Source: Ctena decussata
Taxonomy: Eukaryota; Mollusca; Bivalvia; Lucinida; Lucinidae
Assembly (NCBI GenBank): GCA_963989385.1
Contig: OZ022502.1
Coordinates: 14,619,001 to 14,683,000 of the forward strand
DNA: 64,000 bases
Reading direction: 5' to 3'
A program made the translations under genes and the position numbers. The notes under the pieces are model-generated. The model was not told the origin of the DNA. It did not search any database and saw only the letters and a program-made list of their open reading frames with translations. This document shows positions 20,081 through 31,090 of this stretch, one piece after another; positions within the stretch are counted from its first letter, which is position 1, and every line of letters starts with the position of its first letter.

Positions 20081-20402
20081 GTTTAGTTTGATTTATACGT
20101 CCACTGACAATATGTTTCCGAAGAACGGATAACTGCATGGCAAGAGATGTCTCTCGCGTAGTAGGATTCTAAATTGTATCTGTCTTTTCCTCTTCTTTAT
20201 AAACTGTGGACTTCAACGTTTAAATTTTGTAGACACTTTTCAACTTAAAATAGTCTGAGACAAATTAACCAGAAAATTGTAAGTTAATGTAACTCAACCT
20301 GCTGCATTTTCAGCTGTGAGAATAAACAGACTGCAAAATGCGAGCTTGAATATATGTTGACCGATGACTGTATCCACACTTTACACAAATGGTCTGTAAT
20401 GA

Positions 20403-20690
20403 ACATGTTTAGATCAGGATTTGTAAAGCACATATATACAGGTTTAGATCAGTTTTTGTAAAGAACATTTATATTGGTTTAGATCAGTATTTATAAATAC
20501 AGGTTTGGATCAGTTAGATCAGTATATCCAAAGAACATAAATAAAGGTTTAGATCAGTATTTGTAAAGGAGATATATAAAAAGGATTAGATCAGTATTAG
20601 TAAAGAACATATTTACAGGTTAAGATCAGTATTTGCAAAGAACCTATTCTCTGGTTAAGATCAGTATTTGTATAGAATATACAGGTGCGT
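20403..20690. repeat. Minisatellite, ~36-42 bp unit
   Basis: About seven irregular copies of a unit containing GGTTTAGATCAGTATTTGTA and AAAGAACATATATACA. The units are variable, and one is partly duplicated near 20500-20520. There are no CRISPR-like unique spacers. Confidence 0.75.
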
Positions 20691-21738
20691 TGTGTTATAA
20701 TTTTTACCTATGCAAATTTTTTATAAGTCTTAGTATACCCCAAAGTGCATTCTAGCTTCAGCTGAAAGTCTTTGTTGTCACAAAAATCTTACACTTACCA
20801 TCGGAATAAATGAAGGGGGACACTGCTAAGGATTCCAGAAAAGTTCACTCTATAGAATATTGCGGAGAAGCAATTTTGCAACCTATCAAAGCTGGCTAAC
20901 TTATATTGAAAGTGCTGAAACGCTTCCACGTAGCTTGAGTCTTTTTCGAGATGTACAGAAATGAGATAATGAAAAATCGAGGTCGATATTTCAATAACAA
21001 ATATTCAAACATAACCCCGGAGAAAGTTCTCTCCTGCAAGTAAATATTAACCCTTAAAATGAGCGAGGCGGGACAGTCTTTGAGAAAATGAGGGTATGTC
21101 CTGTGCTTAAAACAGCTAAGCTTGCTTTGAATATGTAATAAATAGAGCACCCCTACTATCCCATCTGCGAGATATTCTGCAAAAATACATGTAATGCCAT
21201 TCCGCTTGCGGTAAGGCACTGATCAATGGAAATTTAACATGATAGAGGAGAGGGGTGGGTTAGTTTAAATTTGGATATGTTTGCATTTATATTTTCTGTC
21301 TTAAAGACTTACGCCCTTGTTTATGATTACAGAAACGTTTCCATAAACTATTTTCACTGTAACTTCAAAATGGCCCATTTAAACATTTGACGATACATCT
21401 TAAGAGCAGTTTTGTGAAAAGGAATTTAAACCAAGAAATAGAATAAAGTAAAAAGATGGGCAATGATCAGAAATTAATACAATCAAATCCCACATTCCGC
21501 GCTCAAAACCAATAGGGAAAGAAGCACATACACACAGATGTTGGTGACAATAAGCGTAACGTCAAAAAACGTCAGATTTTGAGCTATGTTGTCAGTTCAC
21601 TGCAAGGGCCAAAGCGCATTTCTTCAAATATGAATGTAAACTGCTAACTGCAACTGATAGCAGAATAGATCTATATTCGGAAGATATTAATTTTCGGGAC
21701 AACTTCGGGACAACGTACGATTTTGACCGATTTCAATA
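20691..21738. other. Unassigned intergenic sequence
   Basis: No gene recognised. The minus open frame at 20896-21219 lacks protein character. Confidence 0.35.
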
Positions 21739-21945
21739 GGGAGCCGCGGTAGCTTAGTAGCTTAAGTGCCGACCCGCAGACCTAGCGGTCCGGGCTTCGA
21801 TTCCCGCTTGAGGCGAGAATCTTTTGAAACATAAACGGGTTTCCATTGCACGTATCCTTTTATCATCAGCCTCTCATCGTGCTGATATGACTGAAATACT
21901 GTTGAAAAGGACGAAAAATCGCAAGTAATCCAACATCCATTGATA
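21739..21945 (+). mobile_element. tRNA-headed SINE, copy 3
   Basis: The head GGAGCCGCGGTAGCTTAGTA, the B box GGGCTTCGATTCCCGC, the body AAACGGGTTTCCATTGCACG, GATATGACTGAAATACTGTT and the CATCCATTG tail are all recognisable. Confidence 0.88.
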
Positions 21946-22594
21946 TCAATAAAACGTAACCAACGTACAAATACAGCTGCGTACAAAACCGCTAGATTTG
22001 CTTATTCGTAAATTACATCGGCTCTCAGAAATAAATTCCAAAAACATTCCTGGTAATGAACTATTCGGAATAGTTATTTCATGTCCGCCTGATTTAAATT
22101 TGCATCATATTAAAATTTGATACTATTTTTATGCTCAGAAAATAGCACCCAGTATGCAAAATAAAGAAATTTGGCGTTGCGGACAAAACTGCTAGATTTG
22201 GAAAATTTGGTATTTCTTTGAATCGGATCATACATTCCGAAGGCTGATTTCACAGTTCGAAATTTCAAAATAGGTATTGTATGCCAGTAAATTTTCATCT
22301 CTACTTTTGCTTCGTATTGTTCTTTAGTGGTCCCTTGATCTTCGTTGAGTGCCGCTTTTTAGTGCCAAAACTCTGAAAGTTACTTTTTTCTTGAATCGCT
22401 AAATCTTGAGTTTTCTTGTATACGGAAAGGCTTAACTTGTTGGCATTCCGACGTTAGTTTACATGACTTCACTCGCATCGACGGTGAAAATTTTGCCGAT
22501 TTTTCAGCTCTGGTTATTAATTTAAGCTGAAATAACTAATTTGCACTGCGAGTGCGTTGCAACGTCTTACAGCGTAAAAACTGACGTTGTTTGG

Positions 22595-22945
22595 TATTAA
22601 TCTCCCCGTACATCATCCATAGTGCAGATTGTATTTCATTTACATCCTTTGAGATCAGAGGATAGATTCTGAGAAATCTAATATTTGAGATCGATTTAGA
22701 CTATTACTCTAGATCATCGTCTTTTATATTATTTGGATCCTTTTGAAACTAATCAGTCTTTGAATCGACTGCCCAATTAAAATTAAGAAATTACAGTTTC
22801 CTTTTTTCTGGTTTCGTACCAGATATTGTCAGGGTCACTGACGAGGCTTTATAAGCCGAAACTGCGTAGTCTGGCCCATGTTCCTATTTCTGTATGTATT
22901 CTCTGCTCTTGAAGGAACTTTTTAAGATTTTAATTTCAAGACGGT
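22595..22945 (-). repeat. B-A composite repeat, minus copy
   Basis: Reverse complement of the B-A unit seen at 46885-47265. The GACTGCCCAATT junction is at about 22765-22775. The GTACGGGGAG end of A is at the low-coordinate side. Confidence 0.75.
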
Positions 22946-23145
22946 GTTTATATTTTATGTCTCATAAATGAAGAGTTTCTTTATATCTTCCAAATACTCA
23001 ATAAATAGCCTTTCAAATGGTATAAAATTTATTACGTTTGCTCGTCCATTAGAAATACTGTATCAAGGGAAAATTATAAAGATGGCTTGAAAATGAAATT
23101 GTCACCAATATCTGACGTTACGTCACAGAAAGTGACACAAGTTTA

Positions 23146-23480
23146 CAAAAGACACACACAGTGAACCGAATGAGCAGCTCTTTTCGCACCAGATGGTCAT
23201 TCAGTTACCCCAATAACAACATCAACATCTATTTTTACTTATTTTTTTTATTTTAGTCACAAAACAAAACATAACAGAAGGCAGATTGGGCAGCAATATG
23301 GGTAGCCGAACCGGCAGATACCATAGACAAGCGGACACAGCACAATATAACATCAAGGAACCGCAACAGAAGTACCGCCTTGGAACGGTCAGCAAAAGAT
23401 TACTGGGGCTTAAACATGTTTTACTGGGCCAAAGCCTCGCCCCCGTGCCTTTGCAGTGGTTTGAAACATTAAATTAGCTG
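23146..23480. repeat. Terminal segment X of a retroelement family
   Basis: Contains GAGCAGCTCTTTTCGCACCA and ACCGCCTTGGAACGGTCAGC. Inverted or related copies are at 27147-27240, 28610-28860, 29010-29220 and 43190-43355. It flanks the RT remnant at 23940-24720. Confidence 0.55.
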
Positions 23481-23724
23481 TTTGGTCCGCATGAAGGTGT
23501 CCTAACTCATCAATGAATCATCACCGGAAATAAACAAATCGCGGATAAGGCCTATGATGAATCAAAGATGAGGACTGAATGGAAAGAACGTATATTGCGA
23601 CACTAGGAGACCCCTGAGAAGTCAGATAACACCTTTGAGAAATACCGGAGCAAAAGACAACTATCAGTTGAATCCCGAATAACCAAGCAACAGACAAGGC
23701 AAACTCCGGCACCAACCAACTAAA

Positions 23725-23937
23725 TTAATTTAAAGAGTAACAACACTTCAGGAACTGACTGAATCAGATCCCAAACCCTGTCCGCAAACTCAAAGGGAAA
23801 GATTGACAAAGACATCCCAACAAACAATAAATTACAAGTGATAAGCCGAGTCAGCAGTTCTTTCCCAAATAGGTGGCAACTCAGCTATCTTCATTGAACT
23901 AAATAATTTAGACCAACAGAAGGGTTAAAACAAGTAG
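23725..23937. repeat. Terminal segment Y, inverted relative to 27300-27505
   Basis: AACAAACAATAAATTACAAG, AAATAGGTGGCAACTCAGCT and TTAGACCAACAGAAGGGTTA at 23815-23935 return as the reverse complement at 27303-27420. The two flank 3.4 kb that includes an RT remnant. Confidence 0.75.
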
Positions 23938-23939
23938 CT

Positions 23940-24720
23940 TTATGTCGGGCCCATCATTGAGTCTGATGCCTGGCCAACCGGCGTGCAATTAAAGAGGGAA
24001 GCAAAGTGTTTAACCATAATTGGGTTAACCACTAAACATGCAGACTGTAGCATTACATTTATATTATACCCAATACATTTGTAACGAACGATAATTTTCC
24101 TGAACTGATCAGAAAAATCGGACTTACTTACAATTGTTTTTGAATTTATGGACTAAGTCACCATAAAATTCTGGTTCCGATAGGCCCTGTCGCAAAATAC
24201 TTTTTAATCCGACATTGAATTTAGAAACCAATTCATAGTGTCGGCGAAGGAAATTTGAAAAATTAAAAAATGTTTTTCGAAGTTTATGATACGTATCTAT
24301 AACCCTGTTGGAGAAGCTTAGCTGTTAAAATTTTATTACGGGCATTGAAATCAGTCACATGACTAGACACTCTAGCAAACCGAATAAGTTGAGAAATGTA
24401 TACCCCGTAAGAGGTAGAACGGGGAACATCGCCATCCAAAAATGGAAAATTTACTTTGTCAAAATCAAAATCATCGCGTTTATCATAAATTTTGGATGAA
24501 ACAAATCCATTTGAAACAGCTAAATGTAAATCCAAAAAATGAGTCTTCAGTATCGGCTGCATTAGCTTTGTTTAACTGTAGTTCAGGTGGATAAATTTGA
24601 TTCACCATGCCTTCAAAGTAAGGAATGCCAATATTTGAAAGGTCATCTAGATATTGAGATGTAGAATTAAAAGCTTCAACAATTTCAGATTGTTTATCAT
24701 TAGAAAGAGAAGCCATGAAA
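23940..24720 (-). pseudogene. Reverse transcriptase C-terminal part, frameshifted retroelement
   Basis: Read on the minus strand from 24716, the RT catalytic block ends in YLDD (FNSTSQYLDD) and is followed by MVNQIYPPELQLNKAN. Near 24530-24550 the frame shifts into FLDLHLAVSNGF, KIYDKRDDFDFD and FPFLDGDVPRSTSYGVYIS. Near 24286 a four-base excess shifts the frame again, into KLRK..RRHYELVSKFNVGLK, LSEPEFYGDLVHKF and a final VGQASDSMMGPT before TAA at 23940-23942. These blocks are typical of RT proteins widely annotated in invertebrate genomes. I cannot fix the order (Penelope-like, DIRS-like or non-LTR). At least two frame breaks make it non-functional. Upstream RT motifs are missing or scrambled beyond 24720. 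Confidence 0.8.
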
Positions 24721-25010
24721 CTGCTCTAATCTTTTACACATAAATAATACCCAGTCACGCCTTTCAATATGTACAGGAGTTTTGTTCGATCATTAACATG
24801 GATATGCGCTTCATAACAATTAGAAATAAAAATTGCTTGATAGACGGAGCAAATTCTCTTACTACATAACAAGAGGATGAGCGGCTAATCCTGACCTCAC
24901 TTGGTCTCGTAATAAACGTTACATAAATATCAATGTAAAGGACGCAAAGTCGCGAGAGTATACCATGTTGTTTTGTCATATCTACAAAAGGAAACTGCAT
25001 ATAGAATTAT
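24721..25010. other. Probable decayed 5' part of the RT element
   Basis: Minus-strand sequence with broken frames adjoining the RT remnant. A 78-codon frame (24764-25000) has no motif I recognise. Confidence 0.35.
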
Positions 25011-26363
25011 TAGCTCGCCTGAACGAAAGTTCAGGAAGAGCTATTGTTGTCACCACGGCGTCGGCGTCAGCGTCCGCGTCCGCGTCCGCGTCCGCGTTCG
25101 GATTGGATGTTTTGGTTAAACTTTTTTAAAGACCTATATCTCCTTAACCCATAAATGGATTCTTTTGATACCTGCACTGTAGTTAGATATTGGTCTAAGG
25201 TTTAACAGAGTACCACCCTCACCCCACTCCGTGACCTTGATGTCAAGGTCATGGACTTAGAAAATTGGTTTTTTTTTTGACTGGATGTTTTGGTTAAAGT
25301 TTTATAAAGCCCAATATCTCCTTAACCCATGGATGGATTCCTTTGATACTTGCACTAAAGTTAGATATTGGTCTAAAGTTTTCGAAAGTACTACCCCCAT
25401 CCCCCTTTGTGACCTTGATGTCAAGGTCATGGACTTAGAATATTGTCTTTTTATTGATTGGATGTTTTGGTTAAAGTTTTTTAAAGACACATATCTCCTG
25501 AACCCATAGATGAATTCTTTTTATATTTGCACTGTAGTTAGATCTACAGAGTACTACCCCAACCCCGCTCAGTGAACTTGATGTCAAGGTCAAAGACTTG
25601 GGAATTTTTTGACTTTTTTAAAGTTTTGTAATTGCGTACTGATTCATAATGCTTTGCAGAGATTTAGTTTATACTTGAACTGATGTTAGACTCTTTCTGG
25701 AGTTTTTACAAAACACCTTATACTTACCCCACTGGATGACCTTGAAGTCAAGGTCATCGACTTAGAATTTTGTCTTAAAGATTTTGGTTAAAGTTTTATA
25801 TTTATGAAGACATAATTTCACAGTGCCACGATGATGGACTCAGTTGATACTAATACTTGGACTGATGTTAGATAATGGTTCAGGGTTTTGATACATCCTA
25901 GTAGCCCCCCCCCCCCACCCCCACCCCCCCCCCCCTTCCCCCCTACCCGTCAGTTTTTTTACCTCAAGCTCATGGACTTTGAAATTTCATTTCATTTTCT
26001 TTTTATTTTAATTTTATTTTTAAGACTTATCTCTGAGATAGCTTTTGTTTATAAATGTGTTTTCATTATGGACATGCTTGTCTGAAGTTTTATGCATACC
26101 AGTCCACATAGCCACCCCCACCCCCCTCCTCCCCCTACCCGTCAGTTTTTTTTTTACCTCAAGCTTGTGGACTTTGAAATTTCATTTCATTTTTTTTATT
26201 TTAATTTTATTTTAAGACTTTTTTCTGAGATAGCTTTTGTTTATAAATGTGTTTTCATTATGGACATGCTTGCCTGAAGTTTTATGCATAGCAGTCCACA
26301 CCACCATAGCGTCTGTGTGATGGGGAAGCTCCAATTCAGGCGAGCTATGCTGTCAGGCGACAG
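25011..26363. mobile_element. Hairpin-headed element with ~178-bp and ~195-bp tandem units
   Basis: The head is AGCTCGCCTGAACGAAAGTT with a perfect CCTGAAC-GAAA-GTTCAGG hairpin (25019-25036), then a CGTCCG microsatellite. Units starting GATTGGATGTTTTGGTTAAA recur at about 25101, 25280 and 25456 and each carries ATGTCAAGGTCATGGACTTA. A second tandem pair (about 25905-26107 and 26108-26300) contains CCTCAAGCTCATGGACTTTG. An inverted copy of the head, TTCAGGCGAGCTA, is at 26335-26347, followed by a terminal hairpin CTGTCAGGCGACAG (26350-26363). This is the same plan as 18961-20080. Confidence 0.8.
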
Positions 26364-26369
26364 CTCTTG

Positions 26370-27110
26370 TTATAAAATAAAACAATCTTGTCCTTTATTA
26401 CAGTGAATAAGCAATTTTACTGACATGAAAACATAACATAATATGAATATTGGCACTGCCTATAGGCGAAGACATCGCTCTTTACATTGTGTTGGTGGTA
26501 AAGTTAAACCTCTCTATGGCTGCTACCATGCTAACTCTTAAGTTTCGGACAAAAATGCGTGATCGAAGTGTAGACCCTGATCTGACTACTCATTGTAAGA
26601 TTCTGGATTTATATTCAGAATGCTTTTTCTTGTCGTATGAAATAGGTTATAAAAGCATTGCAACTCCACAGCTGCGAACTCCGTCTACAAACGGATGCGA
26701 AACTGTCAGAAAACAGTTTTCTCCCACAGTAATCTATCCCTCAGGAAAACGGGCTTTAATTTTTCAGTTCCTTCTCTACAGCGCTTTATTTCCTTATATT
26801 ACATTCTTAACGAAGAAATACAAGAATTTCTTGTCAATATAAATATGCTATTTTCCTGATGTCAACGAGGAGTTATTTCCTCTAGGGAAATAAATCACTG
26901 TAGATTGATTACCTTCCTGATAACATTTGGAAAGTATTTATTACTGTACGAACAGGTATCGGCTTTTAGAACTACTTTCCTGAGCTCTTCCTTTCCACTG
27001 CAGTTATAGATATAAAACACCGCTGTAGTTGCCTTTTATGATTTTGAGATAACAACAGCTATAACAAACTTCGATGTGTATTTATGGAGTGTGGACATGA
27101 ACCCAGTAAA
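26370..27110. other. Unassigned sequence inside the retroelement span
   Basis: An open frame of 130 codons (26450-26842, plus) has no recognised motif and a composition typical of random AT-rich DNA. A sequence near 26565-26650 resembles the dispersed GTAGACTCTGATCAGACTGC block seen at 36530 and 36800. Confidence 0.35.
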
Positions 27111-27146
27111 ACCGGTTTAAACCCCCCCCCCCCCAGTAGTTATTAC

Positions 27147-27505
27147 TGACCGTCCCAAGGCGGTACTTTCGTTGCGGTTGCATTTGTTTTATGTTCGGTG
27201 CTGTTTAATTTATTGTATTCTCATTTTAACCCTTCTATAATAAAAATAGAAAATAGGTAAAAATAATTGTTAAATGTTCTTCGTATAATTTGCTTAGTCT
27301 GTTGTAACCCTTCTGTTGGTCTAAATTATTTAGTTCAATAAAGATAGCTGAGTTGCCACCTATTTGGGAAAGAGCTGCTGACTCGGCTTATCACTTGTAA
27401 TTTATTGTTTGTTGGGATGTCTTTGTCAATCTTTCCCTTTGATGTTGGGGATAGGGGTTGGGATCTGATTCAGTCAGTTCCTGAAGTGTAGTTACTCTTT
27501 AAATT
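27147..27505. repeat. Terminal segments X' and Y' (inverse of 23.15-23.94 kb)
   Basis: ACCGTCCCAAGGCGGTACTT at 27149-27168 is the inverse of X. The region 27300-27505 is the inverse of Y, including GTTAGTTGCCACC-like blocks and GATCTGATTCAGTCAGTTCC. The order X'-Y' on plus is permuted relative to a simple inverted repeat. Confidence 0.65.
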
Positions 27506-27509
27506 TGAA

Positions 27510-28555
27510 TAATTTTCCGAGAATGCCATTTCATGTGGAGAGGCATTGCATTTTACAATACACGCTCAGCAATATGCATAACAAAACGTATCATCCAGCT
27601 CAAAAATGACTTTAATCCAGCGAGCCTTGGATCCTCGGGACCAGTAGTCGGACAGATAATTATATATCCCATATCTTACATGGGGCGACTGATAAACTCT
27701 ATTAAATTTCACCCAACGCTCAGCTTCCTTGCATCTTGTGTTATCACAGGAGCGGGTGACATTGACGCCATCTTGTTTTTTCTCAAACGAAACGTTTGAC
27801 GTCATAACGTAACGTAACGACAGAAAGAATGTATGCCCTGTATTTCATATTTTTCGTTGATTTCTATTCGAACCAGTCTAATTATAACTTCCGTTTGGTG
27901 GCGTTACGAAAGAAATTTCATTTAAAGTAATGTATCCTACAGGTAAAAATATGCCTTACCAATCCTCTACCATAGAACTCCCGCTTTTGCAAGCGAGCGC
28001 TCGCTATTAACCTCCACTTTGCATCGATCAGTATATAGTTTGCAGGGTAATAACACTGCATATTCACTTCAACAAGGTCAATACATCGAATTTTGCAATA
28101 TCAGACAAGAGGAAAATAAGTACATACAATGCACAAATTCAACAACAATGTATTGACATATAACATATGGGATTAATCAAAATTCACAAAGTTTTTTGCA
28201 AAGTATTTTATTGCTGTTCAACGGAACAAGAATTGCGCATTGGTCATTTAGGAATACCAAAATTAATACGGGACAAATCGTCTTATCCATTAGTGCAGAC
28301 AAATTCAACAATAGCATTTGCAAATTTTCTGTACACGTTTTTAATATGGAAACCCCTTTTCAAATATACACGACCGTTATACTCTTCCTTGGCCAGGGTG
28401 ACATTTTGTATTTTTTCTATTCCATTCAAAGTGAATAAACACATTTTTCGGGGAGGCAGTTCTGCAACCAAATATTATTCCATTTTCCCGATGTGTGTCA
28501 AAACTTAATAAAGAGAAGTAGCCCTTTTAGGGACAAAAATAAGGAGGAATATTCT
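27510..28555. other. Unassigned intergenic sequence
   Basis: No recognised gene. Overlapping open frames on both strands at 27533-27805 and 28167-28508 are mutual shadows without motifs. Confidence 0.35.
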
Positions 28556-28559
28556 AAAC

Positions 28560-29700
28560 CTGATACAGTTCAATCCCAGATCCATCCCAAGACACCATGT
28601 GGGAAAGATTAGTCACCACCAAAGACAACACCAGCGGCAGCCATGTGAACAGCCATTTCCAATATAGGTGGTCAACGGCCTAGCTTGAACATCACAAACA
28701 ATATATCAAGATAAACATCACAACTAACAACACATAAAACAACCAAGAAAAAAACAAAAACGAACTGCCGCCTTGGGAGGCAAGTAATGAAATATCTGTG
28801 CAGGTGGGGGAGGCTTAATCGGTGTTTGGTTGACCAACCCTCGCCCTTTGTGTTCTGCCTTGGTTCATTAGATACATAGTTGCTCAACCCAACAAAAACA
28901 TCGACTGCCCGCACAACAGTCTCATAAAATGTACCAACCCTGTCAATAAGGACAAATTATACGTAAGCATTAAACGTCTGTTTTTACCTATTTTCAATTT
29001 TATAATGTCAGGGCTAGCCTTATTATAACAAACCATATGTCATAACAAAGCGACAAACAACGCATGAAACAACTAGGAAGAACCAAAAACAGAAGTGATA
29101 CTTTGGGACAGCCAGCAATGCAATCACAGGGGGAATGGGGGCTTAACCGCTTATTCGGTTTGCGGTCGAGCCCTTGGTCCTGCTGTGGTTCATTAGACAC
29201 CTAGTTGTTTGGTTTGCGTGGCAGATTGCTAACTCATAAGACTTAGTGTAATATCTCAGGAACATAGAAATAAAAATGAAAAAAACTAAGATAAAACAAA
29301 CATGAGGACTCACATAAATAGCAACGCAGAAAATCTGGAGCAGAAGAAACCTACCAGTTAAACCACGGTGGGCTTAACCCGAAACGTCCTGGAACGTGTG
29401 CCAGGCGCCAGCCGTCTGTGTTACTATTAAGTTAGGTTAAGGTTGGCGTCTTCATAAAGGCTGAGGCCCGGCCCACCGTCATGCAATCGAAGAGGTAAGC
29501 AAAGCTGTTAACCTACCAAGCATACAGTTTGTTGCAAAACATTCATATTAAAACAAATCATTTTATATCAAATTATTATAAATTTTGCCAATTATTTTTC
29601 TGAATTTATACACCAAGTCGCGATACTATTCTTAACTAAAGATTGAAGGCTTCGTCGTCAAGGCAAGCAGACAGGGAGTCCCAGTCGTTGTTGCCATTTA
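28560..29700 (-). mobile_element. Second, 5'-truncated copy of the RT retroelement
   Basis: On the minus strand 29460-29650 retains the RT C-terminal tail (AYLFDCMTVGRASAFM), homologous to the end at 23940-24060. Two X-like segments with CCTTGGGAGGCAAG and GGTTCATTAGAC blocks follow in tandem (about 28660-28900 and 29010-29225). It is heavily degraded. Confidence 0.6.
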
Positions 29701-30061
29701 AAAATGGCGGTTTAACATGGAGATGTATCCAAATACCTTAATGCGACATTTACACTATCATCAGAAAGACGTGATTATCTGATTTTTGAAGGCGAGAATC
29801 ATGAAAAGATGCCTCCCCTCTAATAGGCAGACATCAAGGACTCATATCAACTGTCACAGCTGGCAGCTTAATCAAGTCATTCCCGATCATATCATCAATT
29901 TATAACCGTGAATAGGCTGTATTATATGGTATAGCGAAATTGGATATCACTGATAAGCATGCTTGGCTGCGCAGATCTGAGACTTAACTACTTTTCTCGT
30001 GTTTCTACTTATTAAGGTTATCTACATTTGTATGTTAATAAAATCGAAGTAGTATAATTTG
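29701..30061. other. 3' flank of the TRIM-like gene
   Basis: Lies downstream of the minus-strand gene. I see no clear AATAAA on the minus strand close to the stop, and no other gene. Confidence 0.35.
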
Positions 30062-31090
30062 TTATGTCATCGAAATACTGAATCTGTGGATAAAGTTGCC
30101 GTAGTCAATATCGGCAGACCTACTGGACAGAAGAAGTTCTCGTTGTCTCCTGTTATAAGTTATCGCATAGGGAGACTTCAAATATGCAGTCCCCGATTCA
30201 AAACACCTCTCGACCGCAATAGTTTTAGACCAGAAAGTGATATTTCCTGAATCATAAATCACAAAGACATTTCCATCCTCGTCTACAGTCACACCACGGG
30301 GCTCGTTTCCTTTAACATCACAAACCTTGACAACCTTCCCAGTGCCAGCATCAAGAACAGTTATGGTCTGTTTCTCCCAGTCTGTTACAATCACAGTGTC
30401 ACCACCCTGGCCGGAACATGCTGCAAGGAATCTTGCACGGTCAAACAACTTGTTACCTTCCTTTGTCGTTGACCAAAGAACCTTACCTCTCATATCAGTC
30501 ATCTGTACTGAACGAGGGCTCAAAAAAGATGCATCACATGTCATTATCAGATTATTTTTGTAGGCCGTGATTCCACGGACATACTTCACCGTTTCGATGA
30601 TACATTTCAAATCTAGATGACCACTGTCAGATATGTCTATGATACCTATTTGTTTTTCTTTCATACTGACAGCAGCTTCTGATTTGCTGATAACAGCAAC
30701 ATCCTTTGGACTCTGTGGCAGTGTTAAGGCAGATAACATCTTCCCCTCTGGCGAAACAACTTTCACTTTACAGTTGTCTTGATCTGCCAGAAGCACTGTG
30801 CCATTTGTTGTTGTGTCGAGTCCAGTAATAAAGCAGTCTCTTGTATCATCCTTTAGTTTCACACCAATCTTATCTTTTTTGATAAGTTTTATTGGCATCG
30901 GCGCATCTCCTCCCACTGCACGCGGTGAACTTGCTATTTGGTTCCCGTCTTTATATTGCCTTTCATATACATAATACAGCGCAGGAAATGGAGTGTTCAA
31001 CTGAAGAGTCGACCTTACTAATAATATTTCTCCTAACTTGCACTGGGGCTCAGAGAGAGGCTGGATATGTAAATTAAGCGTTGTTTGCAT
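30062..31090 (-). CDS. TRIM-like C-terminal frame (NHL-like propeller)
   Basis: The frame is open further upstream than its first ATG, to the homopolymer near 31200, encoding QFLDLCASAKRLQLCADRI, which completes the coiled coil. The propeller-like repeats include ITGLDTTTNGTVLLADQDN and EPRGVTVDEDGNVFVIYDSG. It ends at a normal stop at 30062. The first ATG at 31090 is internal to the joined protein and is probably not a real start. Confidence 0.85.
   Translation of the reverse strand: MQTTLNLHIQPLSEPQCKLGEILLVRSTLQLNTPFPALYYVYERQYKDGNQIASSPRAVGGDAPMPIKLIKKDKIGVKLKDDTRDCFITGLDTTTNGTVLLADQDNCKVKVVSPEGKMLSALTLPQSPKDVAVISKSEAAVSMKEKQIGIIDISDSGHLDLKCIIETVKYVRGITAYKNNLIMTCDASFLSPRSVQMTDMRGKVLWSTTKEGNKLFDRARFLAACSGQGGDTVIVTDWEKQTITVLDAGTGKVVKVCDVKGNEPRGVTVDEDGNVFVIYDSGNITFWSKTIAVERCFESGTAYLKSPYAITYNRRQRELLLSSRSADIDYGNFIHRFSISMT

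Noticed and set aside
20403..20690. CRISPR-like array
   Set aside because: The repeats are contiguous, variable minisatellite units without distinct spacers, and the genome is eukaryotic.
26450..26842. 130-codon open frame
   Set aside because: No motif, no splice context and a composition like random AT-rich DNA; it lies inside a decayed retroelement span.
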